Below, in pieces: positions 8,911-17,812 of a DNA stretch of 64,000 bases. Under the pieces are notes generated by a model, which saw only the letters and a list, made by a program, of their open reading frames with translations, did not search any database and was not told the origin of the DNA. The position numbers and the translations under genes are program-made. How positions within the stretch are numbered: the first letter of the stretch is position 1; each line of letters begins with the position of its first letter. The DNA is taken from assembly GCA_044238935.1 (NCBI GenBank), contig JBIICI010000006.1, positions 1-64,000 of the forward strand, read 5' to 3'. The DNA is from JBIICI01 sp044238935. GTDB taxonomy: Bacteria; Pseudomonadota; Alphaproteobacteria; Micavibrionales; Micavibrionaceae.

Positions 8911-9462
8911 TTAACGGTGGCGCATCTCAGGCTGAACATCACCATCTGTGATGGTTGGGATGCGGCTGCGGTAACGATCATCATAGGATTCGTTTAGGGA
9001 ATCCACATAAACACGTTTTGAAACTTCCGATGCATCATAGGGTACATATTTTGTACGTTGCCATCCTTTGAACTGCATGCAGCCTTCGAAATCATGGTAA
9101 TCTAAATATTCGGCGCGTAAATTCCCATCATGCTGCATACTGTCCCAATTTAAGACTTCCCCTGCTGGGGTTGTGGCATCAGGCGTTGCCGTTGCCAGCT
9201 TGGCGGCAGGAACAGCTTTGCGAATCGCGCCGATACGCTCCAGCTCCTTCAATTCCGCAAGGCATTGCGCAATATCACGATTTAAGATTTGTTGTGCTTT
9301 ATCGCCGCGCATATATAAAGACGATGTTGTGGAGGAGCGCTGCCAGTAATGTGATTGTGTTTCCAGTTTTTTGCGATCAACACGGGTGGCAGTACAAGCA
9401 GACAGAGCCATAGCCGTTGTTGCACCCAAAATAACAATTTTAAAAACAGCAGATTTCGTCAT
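8911..9462 (-). CDS. Hypothetical lipoprotein
   Basis: The N-terminus is a lipoprotein signal: positively charged MTKSAVFK, a hydrophobic stretch and the lipobox ALSAC, giving Cys about 23. The mature part of about 160 residues is soluble, with a conserved-looking GCMQFKGWQRTKYV segment. This resembles small alphaproteobacterial lipoproteins of unknown function. A start at 9474 (MNES) or 9516 is also open in frame; I chose the ATG that gives a normal signal peptide. Function is unknown. The upstream 300 bases to the chemoreceptor gene are AT-rich and hold no gene I can support. Confidence 0.75.
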   Translation of the reverse strand: MTKSAVFKIVILGATTAMALSACTATRVDRKKLETQSHYWQRSSTTSSLYMRGDKAQQILNRDIAQCLAELKELERIGAIRKAVPAAKLATATPDATTPAGEVLNWDSMQHDGNLRAEYLDYHDFEGCMQFKGWQRTKYVPYDASEVSKRVYVDSLNESYDDRYRSRIPTITDGDVQPEMRHR

Positions 9463-9795
9463 TGATTCATTCATTTCTTTATAAAAAATTCTCAAGGCTT
9501 TATTATAAGAGCGCAAAAAGTTTAATACAATGTCAATTTCTATCTTTTTGTGTGAATTTTTATAGATCTAAAAAACAAATTTGATGGGCTCTAACCCTTA
9601 CAGAAGTAAACAGATATGCTGCATAAAAATTTTAGAAAGAGAAAAACCCCGATATAAGATAATTTTTATAAAAATTTAACAATTTTATACTTATTATTGC
9701 ATGATAATTTTGAGTGCAAAAATTCAGATCTTTTTAAGAAATGTCCTAGCCATAATGTGTGAGGCTAAACAGCTATGTTATAAGGAAACATAAAA

Positions 9796-11466
9796 ATGAA
9801 AATAAAGACACAATTTTTTTTAATCAATCTGGCCTTCTTCCTTATCGTTGCAGTCATGAGTGGTATTGCTATATTCCAAATATACACACTAAATGTTGTA
9901 TTCAACGATTCTAAGACAATATCAGCGGCTTTGCGTAATCAGGTTGAGGCAGATATGATGCATGATGGTTTGCGAGCCGATGTTTTATATGCCATTAAAT
10001 TGGTGAATGACCAAGATTATTCCAAAAAAGATGAGGCAATTGCTAGTACGGCGGAACATGCCGATAATTTTAATAGGCTTATTGCAGAAGTGAAATCTGC
10101 AAATATTTCCAAAGCGGTGAATGATAATATTGAACAGCTCCAAGAACCTCTTGATCGATATATAAAAAGTGCCAACGCCATCACAAATGATGTCTTTAAG
10201 TCCCCTGAGCAAGCTAAAAAACTTTATGGCAGTTTTGAAGAAGATTTTGAATATTTAGAAGGTGCCATGGCGGATTTTTCTTCTGTGATTGAAAGTGAAT
10301 TTGAGAATATTAATCAGGATGTATTAAACAAGAAAAGAATAATTATAGCGCTGGTCTTTGTTGCAACAATTATATCTTTACTTGTTGGGTTCTGGAGCTG
10401 GTATACGGCCCGTTTAAATATTATATATCCTCTTTCAAATATTACGAAATCTATGAGTCTTATTGCGGCAGGAAATCTGGATACGCATATTCCTAATACA
10501 AAGGATGAGAATGAAATAAGTGATATTGCACAGGCGCTTGAGGTTTTCCAGAAAAATGCTGTTGAACGTAACGTTTTAGCCGAAGAACAAAAGAAATCAC
10601 AAGAATCGCTTTATATAAGGTCTGAACATATAGATAAATCAATTAATATATTTGATAGTGCTATCCTTGGTATTATTGATGCAGTTTCTTTTTCTGCAAC
10701 AAAAATGAAGATAACGGCTGAAAAAATGTCTTCGGCTGTATCTGAAACTGCACAAGCAAGCTCGCTTGTTGCTAGTGCTGCCAATGAAGCAGATTCAAAT
10801 GTGCAAACCGTTGCCGCTGCATCGGAAGAGTTGGCTGCATCGAGCGCGGAAATTGCGCGTCAAATTGCGGATGTTGCCAAAAAAGCCAATAGTGCATCTC
10901 AGGAAGCCCGAACAACTAGCCATTCTGTATCAGAACTCAATCAATTGGCAGATTCAATCGGTGAGGTCGTGAGTGCAATTAAGGATATTGCTGAGCAAAC
11001 CAACCTTCTTGCATTAAATGCCACCATTGAGGCCGCGCGTGCAGGCGATGCCGGAAAAGGGTTTGCCGTTGTTGCTGATGAGGTCAAAAAATTGGCAACT
11101 GAAACAGCTAAGAAAACGGAAGAAATTGATGAACGCGTGGTTAAAATCCAAACCGCAATCCGTGCCAGTGTGGAAGCTATGAGTCGTATTATTGATAATG
11201 TTCAAACCATTGACGGTGCGACATCATCTGTTGCAGGGGCGGTTCAGGAACAAAATGCAGCGACATCTGAAATTGGTCGTAATGTGACGGAGGCAAGCAT
11301 AGGAACACAACAAGTGTCTCAGAACATCCAAACAGTTGAGGCAGTCAGTCGCCAAACGGGGATCAGTGCGCATGAGGTTTTAAGTGCAGCTGATGATCTT
11401 TCTGGTCTTTCCACACAATTAAGTGAACAGGTGAAATCATTTTTACATGATATGCGTCAAGTATAG
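9796..11466 (+). CDS. Methyl-accepting chemotaxis protein
   Basis: This is a transmembrane chemoreceptor that signals to CheA/CheW. The 556 residues comprise a first membrane helix (about 8-30), a helical periplasmic sensor of about 145 residues rich in charged residues (four-helix-bundle type), and a second membrane helix (about 177-200, IIIALVFVATIISLLVGFW). A HAMP domain follows (about 201-255) and then the cytoplasmic signalling domain. Its tip, EQTNLLALNATIEAARAG followed by GKGFAVVADEVKKLA, is the strongly conserved hairpin. The C-terminus has no obvious CheR-tethering pentapeptide. A Shine-Dalgarno AAGGAAAC precedes the ATG. No che genes are nearby, so it is an orphan receptor; ligand unknown. 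Confidence 0.93.
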   Translation: MKIKTQFFLINLAFFLIVAVMSGIAIFQIYTLNVVFNDSKTISAALRNQVEADMMHDGLRADVLYAIKLVNDQDYSKKDEAIASTAEHADNFNRLIAEVKSANISKAVNDNIEQLQEPLDRYIKSANAITNDVFKSPEQAKKLYGSFEEDFEYLEGAMADFSSVIESEFENINQDVLNKKRIIIALVFVATIISLLVGFWSWYTARLNIIYPLSNITKSMSLIAAGNLDTHIPNTKDENEISDIAQALEVFQKNAVERNVLAEEQKKSQESLYIRSEHIDKSINIFDSAILGIIDAVSFSATKMKITAEKMSSAVSETAQASSLVASAANEADSNVQTVAAASEELAASSAEIARQIADVAKKANSASQEARTTSHSVSELNQLADSIGEVVSAIKDIAEQTNLLALNATIEAARAGDAGKGFAVVADEVKKLATETAKKTEEIDERVVKIQTAIRASVEAMSRIIDNVQTIDGATSSVAGAVQEQNAATSEIGRNVTEASIGTQQVSQNIQTVEAVSRQTGISAHEVLSAADDLSGLSTQLSEQVKSFLHDMRQV

Positions 11467-11557
11467 CCAATAGTGCTTTACTTGATAGATGTTGTTGCAT
11501 GGACTGATTTGTAGTGAGGGTGGTAACGGCGCTGGGGGGAAAGAACAACCTGCGTCA

Positions 11558-11624
11558 CCACTCTCCCTATAAATCGATCCATACAAAGATGCCGATCAAG
11601 TTCAGTATGACGGATGGAGAGTGG
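11558..11624. repeat. Hairpin enclosing a degenerate intergenic palindrome copy
   Basis: CCACTCTCC (11558-11566) is perfectly complementary to GGAGAGTGG (11616-11624). Inside, bases 11588-11612 read as a degenerate reverse-oriented member of the repeat family seen at 15763-15869 and 62669-62695. The shared parts are GATGCC, GATCAAGTT and ATGACG. The gap 11467-11795 between the chemoreceptor gene and the GH19 gene holds only this element and the inverted repeat at 11636-11779. Confidence 0.55.
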
Positions 11625-11635
11625 AAAAGACACTA

Positions 11636-11779
11636 TAGTATTTCAAAATACTGATTGGATAGCACTGCAAATGACATTTCCTTGCGCTTCCGCTACTCAT
11701 GGACTTCAATGTCCACTCCGTTGCTGTTCTCATGAAACGCCATTTTCGCTGACTGTCCAATCAATATTTTAAAACACTA
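11636..11779. repeat. 144-base imperfect inverted repeat
   Basis: The 27-base ends (11636-11662 and 11753-11779) match as reverse complements at 23 of 27 positions, and the four differences are all transitions. Pairing continues inward less strictly and closes on a small hairpin, TGGAC-ttcaat-GTCCA (about 11699-11714). The whole element could fold into one long stem. There is no open frame inside. It resembles a MITE or another short non-autonomous element, or a structured RNA. Flanking direct repeats are not evident by eye, and no second copy was seen in the window. Confidence 0.6.
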
Positions 11780-11795
11780 TATAATATAAAAACAT

Positions 11796-12833
11796 TTATC
11801 CTAATTGCAATGTATTGCCTTTTGGTTTTTCGGCGGAGGCAAGATATTGATGGGCGATACCCGCAATCAGTCCGGCTCTATCCGTTCCATTTACGGTGCG
11901 ACGCGCTTCTTCAAAGTTACATTTATTGCCATTGATATAACGATCCAACCCTTTACCTGTGAACAAGCCTTGTTTCATCCCTGTGACCATAATTTTGGCA
12001 GCAATTTCAGGTTTAGTGGCAAGGTCGGGGTTGCCCACTAAATCAATGCCTAAAATCTTGCTGAATTTCTGGTAATTGCTGCGCCCTGTTAATTGTACTA
12101 GGCCGCGTCCGCGGTAATTATAGGCATCTTCCGCATCACGATTGCCCAACATGCCAATATATCTGTTGAAATAGGATTTGTTCCCGATTTCATGTGTATG
12201 CTGAAAATTGCCCGTTTCATGTTTTGCGGTGGCCATGATATAGGCTTGTTGCCGTGGGTCGGTGATTCCTTGGGTCGATAATTCTTGTTTTAAGGCTTGG
12301 TAATAGCTATTGCCCGAATATTTAATGTCATCTATGCCCGATGAAATGGCTTGACCAATCGAAGAAGAGGCGACAAAATTAACCCCTGTTTGAACGGCAT
12401 TTATAAAAGGATTGCTATTTGACTTTGCCAGAATAGGATTGTTTTTATCCTCTGATTTTGGATGAATGCCGAATGCTAAGGCAAGCATGGAGGTCATTGT
12501 TTTAAGCATTTCCGCCATTTCAGGCGACATGGGCGTATTGGAAATATCGCTATTTTGTTCAATTTGCTCTTGGGCAAGCTGCTGCATCATTGCAAGATTT
12601 CGTTGATTTTCTAATCCTTGATCTTTGTCATTACGCTCTTCGCTGGCTTGGCGTCTTTGTAAAAGCTGTTGGATGTCACCTGTTTCGCCTACCAATCGAA
12701 TCCCCAAACCACTGGCTTGACTATCATCTGCTTTTTCAGCAGGTTCTAAAGGGGGAAGAGCCTTCAAGTGACGATTCTGCACCAGTTGCAAATGTGAGTT
12801 TTGCTCTTGTTGTTTTGTGCTGAATGGTGGCAT
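11796..12833 (-). CDS. GH19-type chitinase/endolysin-like glycosidase
   Basis: The C-terminal half (about 185-335) is a glycoside hydrolase family 19-like lysozyme/chitinase domain. It shows MATAKHETGNFQHTHEIGN with the likely catalytic Glu, then NYRGRGLVQLTGRSNYQKFS, typical of the phage-endolysin branch. Such enzymes cleave chitin or peptidoglycan glycan strands. The first 170 residues are polar, Gln-rich and low in complexity, with a hydrophobic Met-rich patch at about 105-125 (MAEMLKTMTSMLALAF). There is no signal peptide, so export would need another route or lysis. It stands alone beside repeat DNA, and no other phage genes are visible. Confidence 0.75.
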   Translation of the reverse strand: MPPFSTKQQEQNSHLQLVQNRHLKALPPLEPAEKADDSQASGLGIRLVGETGDIQQLLQRRQASEERNDKDQGLENQRNLAMMQQLAQEQIEQNSDISNTPMSPEMAEMLKTMTSMLALAFGIHPKSEDKNNPILAKSNSNPFINAVQTGVNFVASSSIGQAISSGIDDIKYSGNSYYQALKQELSTQGITDPRQQAYIMATAKHETGNFQHTHEIGNKSYFNRYIGMLGNRDAEDAYNYRGRGLVQLTGRSNYQKFSKILGIDLVGNPDLATKPEIAAKIMVTGMKQGLFTGKGLDRYINGNKCNFEEARRTVNGTDRAGLIAGIAHQYLASAEKPKGNTLQLG

Positions 12834-12901
12834 ACTAACCTCTCGCTTTATATTCTATCCCCCTATTAGATCATATTTTTGGGGTGTGGCACAAGGAAAT
12901 T

Positions 12902-14608
12902 TTAACGCACAGGAATCAGGCTTTCTTTGATAAGCCCATAGAGCGGAATTTTCGGAATGGCAATCGTATCACGCCATGCAATCATATCAAAGGGGCGGTA
13001 TCCTAATGGCACAAAGCCATATTCATCCATCACCAGCTGATCCAGTTTTTGGGTCATTTTAATCAGATCATCACGATTAGACGCATTGGGGATTTGTGCC
13101 GTGAGGGCGTCAATAGCAGGGGTGCATAGCCCTGCGTAATTCCAACGTCCCTTTTCATCGGCCGCTTTGCATCCCCAATATAGCGGCTGTTCTGTTCCGG
13201 GGGACAGGCTAGATGACCAAAAATGCAGCATCATATCAAAATCATATTGATTCACGCGCTGGAAAAATTGCACTTGATCGACATAGCGTAAATTGGGCGT
13301 GATGCCCAATATTTTCAAATCGCGCATATAGGCAAGGGCGATTTTTTGATGCATGGATTGGGTAATCAAAATCTCAAACTTTAGCGGTGTTTTGGTTTTT
13401 TCCTGCACGCGCTGGCCATTTTCAATGATCCAGCCTGCTTGTTTTAAAAGGACGTCTGCGGCTTTTAGATTTTCGCGGTGGTTTTTTTGTAAGCCGAAAT
13501 TCTGGGTTTTGGCGGATAAATCTGTATTGGGAAAAATGCTTAAAGTGCGCTGTAAATCGCCATAAAATAAATGCGCATTCACCCAATCAAAATCAAACGC
13601 TAAAAACAGGGCTTTGCGTAGTTTTTTATCCTTAAAAATATCGCGGCGTGTATTCATGATAAACCCCTCCACCCGCTCCGCACGGTGATGGGAGATTTCG
13701 GCTTTTTGGTAGTTTTGAGATTTAGGATAGGCATGATGCCATGCGTTTAAATCATATTCTTGGCGCATATCATATAAGCCTTTTAGAAAGGCAGCACGCG
13801 CAATGGATTGATCGCGGTATGTTTCATATTGCACTGCATCAAAATGATTTTGTCCCTTAAGCACCGCTTTTTCAGCCGCCCAATGATTGGGGATTTTTTG
13901 ATAGGTAATGTTGCGACCCGCCTCAAAATTTTTAATAGTATAAACGCCACTTGCCACGGGGGCAGTGAGGAGGGTTTGATTAAAATCATATCCCATCTTA
14001 TCAAAATGCCCCTGCCACCAGCTTTGGGATAGCACAGGCATCATGGCAAAGATCATGGCGGTTTCACGGCTATAACCTGCCTTAAAATCAAAGCGTATCT
14101 CATGGGGGGATAGGAGGGTAACCTTATCCGCCAGCGCATAGGTTTGGCGCATATTGGGGCGACCTTTTTCCTTTAAGAGTTGCCATGAAAAATAAACATC
14201 TTTTGTGGTGATGGCGCTGTTATCTGAAAAACGTGCGGCCTTATCCAAATGCACTACCATCCATGACCGATCATCAGGTAAGGTCACATGAGTGGCAATA
14301 TAGGGATACAGCGTAAATTCCTCATGCCAAACGCGCTCCATCAACCGCCCATAGACAAGCGATAGGCCGTCAGCCGCGCGTCCTTGGATAGAGAAGGGGT
14401 TTAGTGTATCAAAAGCACTCTCACTGGCGAAACGGATTTTAGGGGCGGATTCTGGGCTTGATTCCGCATAAGGCAATCTATCGATCACATTGGAATCATT
14501 GATGTTTTGATACATACGCAGCACGCTGTAATCTTTCGCTTCTTGGGCTATCGCCGTAAGGGGCAACGCGCAAAAGACAAAGCATAAAACAGCGTGAGAA
14601 AGTTTCAT
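12902..14608 (-). CDS. YejA-like extracellular solute-binding protein, family 5
   Basis: This is the periplasmic substrate-binding part of a peptide-type ABC importer. The protein has a signal peptide with cleavage after LTAIAQ and a family-5 (DppA/OppA fold) body of about 545 residues. RFASESAFDTLNPFS, the FSDNSAITTKDVYFSWQLLK stretch and AMMPVLSQSWW suit the YejA subgroup, which takes up microcin C-like peptides in enterobacteria. The matching permease and ATPase genes (yejBEF) are not in the window. Its start codon directly follows the stop of the kinase gene upstream, which suggests one operon. Confidence 0.85.
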   Translation of the reverse strand: MKLSHAVLCFVFCALPLTAIAQEAKDYSVLRMYQNINDSNVIDRLPYAESSPESAPKIRFASESAFDTLNPFSIQGRAADGLSLVYGRLMERVWHEEFTLYPYIATHVTLPDDRSWMVVHLDKAARFSDNSAITTKDVYFSWQLLKEKGRPNMRQTYALADKVTLLSPHEIRFDFKAGYSRETAMIFAMMPVLSQSWWQGHFDKMGYDFNQTLLTAPVASGVYTIKNFEAGRNITYQKIPNHWAAEKAVLKGQNHFDAVQYETYRDQSIARAAFLKGLYDMRQEYDLNAWHHAYPKSQNYQKAEISHHRAERVEGFIMNTRRDIFKDKKLRKALFLAFDFDWVNAHLFYGDLQRTLSIFPNTDLSAKTQNFGLQKNHRENLKAADVLLKQAGWIIENGQRVQEKTKTPLKFEILITQSMHQKIALAYMRDLKILGITPNLRYVDQVQFFQRVNQYDFDMMLHFWSSSLSPGTEQPLYWGCKAADEKGRWNYAGLCTPAIDALTAQIPNASNRDDLIKMTQKLDQLVMDEYGFVPLGYRPFDMIAWRDTIAIPKIPLYGLIKESLIPVR

Positions 14609-15640
14609 TTAAGCAGGCACAGGCAAGTTAGGTTGTGTCAGATCATATAAGGATTGTTGAGGGCGGCCGCCTAAATGGCTGATAATATGCGCCGCGGCGG
14701 CAGATCCTAAATGCCCACATTCTGCCAAGGACAAGCCATTTGTTAGCCCAAATAAAAACCCTGCGGCATAGGAATCCCCTGCGCCTGTGGTATCGATCAC
14801 ATGCTTGACTTCGACCGCTTCTACGGTAATGATATTTTGTTTTTGAACAATGACTGATCCCAATGCGCCGCGCGTCAGGGCGGCAATGTCACAATCTTGG
14901 CTGGCTTGAGCAAGGGCATGATTAAAATCATTGGTTTGATACAGGGATTTAATCTCTTCTTCATTCGCAAAAACCACATCAATATGGTTTTGAATCAGCG
15001 ATAAAAAATCATCACGGTGACGATTCACGCAAAATGGATCAGAAAGGGATAATGCCACCCTATGCCCATTCTCATGCGCCATGTTTGCGGCTTTGATAAA
15101 GGCTTTTTTGCTGGGGTCTTTGTCGAATAAAAACCCTTCTAAATAGGTGATTTGTGATTGCCCCACAGTTTGGAAATCAATATCATCAACCGTCAATTCC
15201 GTTGCCGCGCCCAAATAGGTGCATAAAGTGCGCTCCCCATCAGGGGTTACCAACACCATGCACCGCCCCGTATCCGCGCCAAAGGCAATGGAATTGGTGG
15301 CATAGGTAATGTTTAAATTTTGCAGGCTTTTGCGGAATGTCTTACCCAAAGAATCATCGGAAACTTTGCCAATATACGCGCCGTCCCCATATTTTCCGTT
15401 TTGGGAGAAGGAGGCAAAGCACGCCATGGTATTACTGGCACATCCGCCCGCCATTTCTGTTTTTTTACCTGTAATATCCGCATAAATCCCCAAGGCTTGG
15501 GTTTTATCAATCAAGGTCATGCAGTTGGGTTCAATGCCGTATTTTTTGGCGATATAATGGATAAAATGATGATCAACCTGTGCCAAGACATCCACAAGGG
15601 CATTTCCAATGGCGGTGACGTGATATTTTGCTTGGCTCAT
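14609..15640 (-). CDS. PfkB-family carbohydrate/nucleoside kinase (adenosine kinase-like)
   Basis: This is an ATP-dependent kinase of the ribokinase/PfkB fold. N-terminal signature residues lie in GGCASNTMACFASF, and the C-terminal signature DTTGAGDSYAAGFLFG provides the anion hole and catalytic Asp (about 290-305). The N-terminus VTAIGNALVDVLAQVD and the length of 343 residues match the bacterial proteins often annotated as adenosine kinase. The substrate is not certain: sugar or nucleoside. It is followed without a gap by the YejA-like gene, and upstream lies the palindromic repeat at 15763-15869. Confidence 0.88.
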   Translation of the reverse strand: MSQAKYHVTAIGNALVDVLAQVDHHFIHYIAKKYGIEPNCMTLIDKTQALGIYADITGKKTEMAGGCASNTMACFASFSQNGKYGDGAYIGKVSDDSLGKTFRKSLQNLNITYATNSIAFGADTGRCMVLVTPDGERTLCTYLGAATELTVDDIDFQTVGQSQITYLEGFLFDKDPSKKAFIKAANMAHENGHRVALSLSDPFCVNRHRDDFLSLIQNHIDVVFANEEEIKSLYQTNDFNHALAQASQDCDIAALTRGALGSVIVQKQNIITVEAVEVKHVIDTTGAGDSYAAGFLFGLTNGLSLAECGHLGSAAAAHIISHLGGRPQQSLYDLTQPNLPVPA

Positions 15641-15762
15641 GTTTGATCATCCTTATCAATTTGCTTTTTGGGTGTACTCCCTTTATATTGGTTTTTAGAG
15701 TGTTTGACAATTCTATTGTTTTTTTGTTTGAGGTGATTTTATTTTATTTTTTCACTTTACGC

Positions 15763-15869
15763 CGTCATCCCGTGCTTGACACGGGATCTTGTTGAGTAGC
15801 AGGTTTCGCCTGAACCAACCAGATGCCAGATCAAGTCCGGCATGACGTTCTGTCAAGCACGCGATGACG
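15763..15869. repeat. Compound palindromic intergenic repeat
   Basis: The outer arms 15763-15781 and 15851-15869 are reverse complements at 18 of 19 positions. Two inner palindromes are nested. One is 15763-15789, with stem CCCGTG/CACGGG around CTTGA. The other, 15822-15847, is the same family in reverse orientation, with ATGCC/GGCAT. Related copies lie at 11588-11612 and 62669-62695. The design resembles dispersed alphaproteobacterial palindromes of the CGTCATnCCG type (from memory). It lies between the PfkB gene and the TetR/COQ9-like gene and may act as a shared transcript end or be selfish DNA. Confidence 0.75.
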
Positions 15870-15899
15870 ATAACGATAAAAAATATTGGTTCACAGATA

Positions 15900-16460
15900 A
15901 TGCGCGATGATATAAAAAATCAGATTTTACAATCCGCCCTAAAATTGGCGGATCAGCAGCCGTGGGAGGAGATAGCGCTGGGGGCAATCGCCACGGATGC
16001 AGGAATATCCATGGCGGATATGGCGATTTATGTCCGCACAAAGGGCGATATTTTATCCCTGTATGGGCGGCATATTGATGTGCAAATGGCAAAAATTCCC
16101 TTAAATGCGGATATGACGATTCGGGAGAAATTGTTTGATCTGTTGATGGAACGCTTTGATTGCGTCAATCAAAATCGCTATGCGCTCATATCAATCCTAG
16201 AATCCTTGCGCCATGATCCGTTGATGGCATCCTGCCATTCTGTATGTTTATTAAAATCGATGGAATGGGTGCTGGAATGTGCAGGTGTTTCCACATCAGG
16301 CATGAAGGGGAGGGCGCGTGTGGCGGGCTTAACGGCTCTTTATATTCGCCTGATTCGCATATGGATGGTGGATGATAATCCTGATTTATCCAAAACCATG
16401 GCGGCACTGGATCAAGGCTTAAATCGCCTTGATAGCTGGGCGCAACGATTGAGATTTTAA
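15900..16460 (+). CDS. TetR-like / COQ9-like protein
   Basis: The N-terminal 50 residues form a TetR-type helix-turn-helix (KNQILQSALKLADQQPWEE, then GISMADMAIYVRTKGDILSLY). The C-terminal segment RIWMVDDNPDLSKTMAALDQ resembles the lipid-binding COQ9 family of ubiquinone biosynthesis, which shares the TetR fold. It is either a transcription factor or a COQ9-like lipid-binding accessory protein. The ATG at 15900 (MRDDIKNQ) is chosen because a start at 15864 lies inside the palindromic repeat. A tautomerase gene follows 13 bases downstream, probably in one operon. Confidence 0.72.
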   Translation: MRDDIKNQILQSALKLADQQPWEEIALGAIATDAGISMADMAIYVRTKGDILSLYGRHIDVQMAKIPLNADMTIREKLFDLLMERFDCVNQNRYALISILESLRHDPLMASCHSVCLLKSMEWVLECAGVSTSGMKGRARVAGLTALYIRLIRIWMVDDNPDLSKTMAALDQGLNRLDSWAQRLRF

Positions 16461-16473
16461 AATAGGAGATTTT

Positions 16474-16824
16474 ATGCCGCATATTTATATTGAATATTCA
16501 AAAGACATTGATGATATGATTCAAATTCCTGCTTTAATGACGGAGCTGCATACGCGCCTCGCCGCCCAAGAGGGCGTGGATATTGAGCGCATTAAAACGA
16601 AGAGTTTTGCGATGCAACATAGTCTGTTTGGCACGCACGCCATTGATGCCCGTGCAGGGGTGCATATTACCTTGTTGATTTTGGAGGGAAGGGATAGAGA
16701 AACGCGAAAATCCTATGGTCAAAGCCTGTTTGAGGGGGCAAAAGCCATGCTGGATAAAACGGGGATGCCCTATACAATATCTCTAGAAGTCCGTGATATG
16801 GATCGCGATACGTATTTTGTGTAA
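16474..16824 (+). CDS. 5-carboxymethyl-2-hydroxymuconate isomerase-like tautomerase
   Basis: The 116-residue protein begins MPHIYIEYS, so removal of Met exposes the N-terminal proline that is the catalytic base in the tautomerase superfamily. Its length and the downstream GVHITLLILEGRD fit the CHMI family of homoprotocatechuate degradation. No other gene of that pathway is nearby, so the natural substrate is uncertain. An AGGAG ribosome-binding site precedes the ATG. It is downstream of the TetR/COQ9-like gene and converges with the pilus operon, 12 bases away. Confidence 0.83.
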   Translation: MPHIYIEYSKDIDDMIQIPALMTELHTRLAAQEGVDIERIKTKSFAMQHSLFGTHAIDARAGVHITLLILEGRDRETRKSYGQSLFEGAKAMLDKTGMPYTISLEVRDMDRDTYFV

Positions 16825-16836
16825 AGGCTTTGTCAA

Positions 16837-17811
16837 TTAACCTTCGCCCTTAATACGAATGCGTCCGTCTGGTTCCAAAGTAGGCTGGCTATTTGTTTTA
16901 AGCTCCTCCACGCCTGAGCTAAAGGCTTTATCGACGATGACCTCCCATTCAGCTTTTCCATCTTTGACCTCATATCGAACCAACCATCCTTGGATTTCAT
17001 CTAATTTATCGACAATGTCTTGGACACGGACAAAATGCTTGATAACATCACTCTGTAACGCGTTATAGGCATTGACCATTAAATCGCCTGATGCTTTTTC
17101 AGTGGCTTGACGAATCTTACCAAGATCGCGTTTGATGCTGTTTACATAGACAAATTCACCTGCCAAAAACAAAGCCATTATCATCACAACGATGATACCG
17201 GATAAGAGCAGCATACGCGATGTTGCGCGGGCTAATTTTTCAGTATTTAATTGTCGATTCCGCCATGGAACGATCGTGGCATTTTCTGGATTAATCGTTG
17301 CGAAATTGGCATTCATGCTTTGGATACGGGGTAAGATTGTTCGTCCTGCGCCTAAAAAAACTTGCATACGATGTGTGTCTGGATCCCAACGCAGGGCACA
17401 GGCCATCCCTTCTTGTTCATAAATATAAACTGTTTCTTGATCCCAATATTCACTATTACCCGGTAACGCTGCGGCAATCGGACACCAGCTATCAGGGTTT
17501 GATGCCAAAGCCGAAGACGGGCAGGCAAGATACCAACATTTATTTTCCTCAATCGTATAGACATAATGAACGCGCTCTGTACCACAGGCCTGTGATGCGG
17601 CATTCCAGACGGCTTCATCTTCTAATCCCGCGACATAAGGGATTGATCCACCGATTAATTCTTGTGGTAGATAGGGGAAATAATCCACCTCATCCGTGAT
17701 TTTTTTATCACCAGATAAAATATCTAAAAAGCTGGCGGTTGGCTTTTTAGCTGTTTCTTTGTTCAATTCACCAGATTGATTCTCAATATCTTGTGTGGTT
17801 TTTTTGACCAT
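16837..17811 (-). CDS. Single-span membrane protein of the pilus-like operon
   Basis: I do not recognise a family with confidence. The 324-residue protein has a cytoplasm-type N-terminal part of about 195 residues, with several cysteines and aromatic residues (AACGTERVHYVY-type region). One membrane span follows (about 200-222, MLLLSGIIVVMIMALFLAGEF), then a coiled-coil-prone segment and a small C-terminal domain. That layout (cytoplasmic domain, one helix, periplasmic coil) recalls PilO2/PilN-type assembly platform partners of type IVb pili. It starts one base after the PilR-like gene ends and is the last gene of the operon. The PilO-like role is inference from order and topology. Confidence 0.65.
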   Translation of the reverse strand: MVKKTTQDIENQSGELNKETAKKPTASFLDILSGDKKITDEVDYFPYLPQELIGGSIPYVAGLEDEAVWNAASQACGTERVHYVYTIEENKCWYLACPSSALASNPDSWCPIAAALPGNSEYWDQETVYIYEQEGMACALRWDPDTHRMQVFLGAGRTILPRIQSMNANFATINPENATIVPWRNRQLNTEKLARATSRMLLLSGIIVVMIMALFLAGEFVYVNSIKRDLGKIRQATEKASGDLMVNAYNALQSDVIKHFVRVQDIVDKLDEIQGWLVRYEVKDGKAEWEVIVDKAFSSGVEELKTNSQPTLEPDGRIRIKGEG

Positions 17812-17812
17812 C

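Noticed and set aside
11796..12833. Prophage region around the GH19 gene
   Set aside because: No capsid, tail, integrase or holin genes are present on either side, only housekeeping and transport genes.
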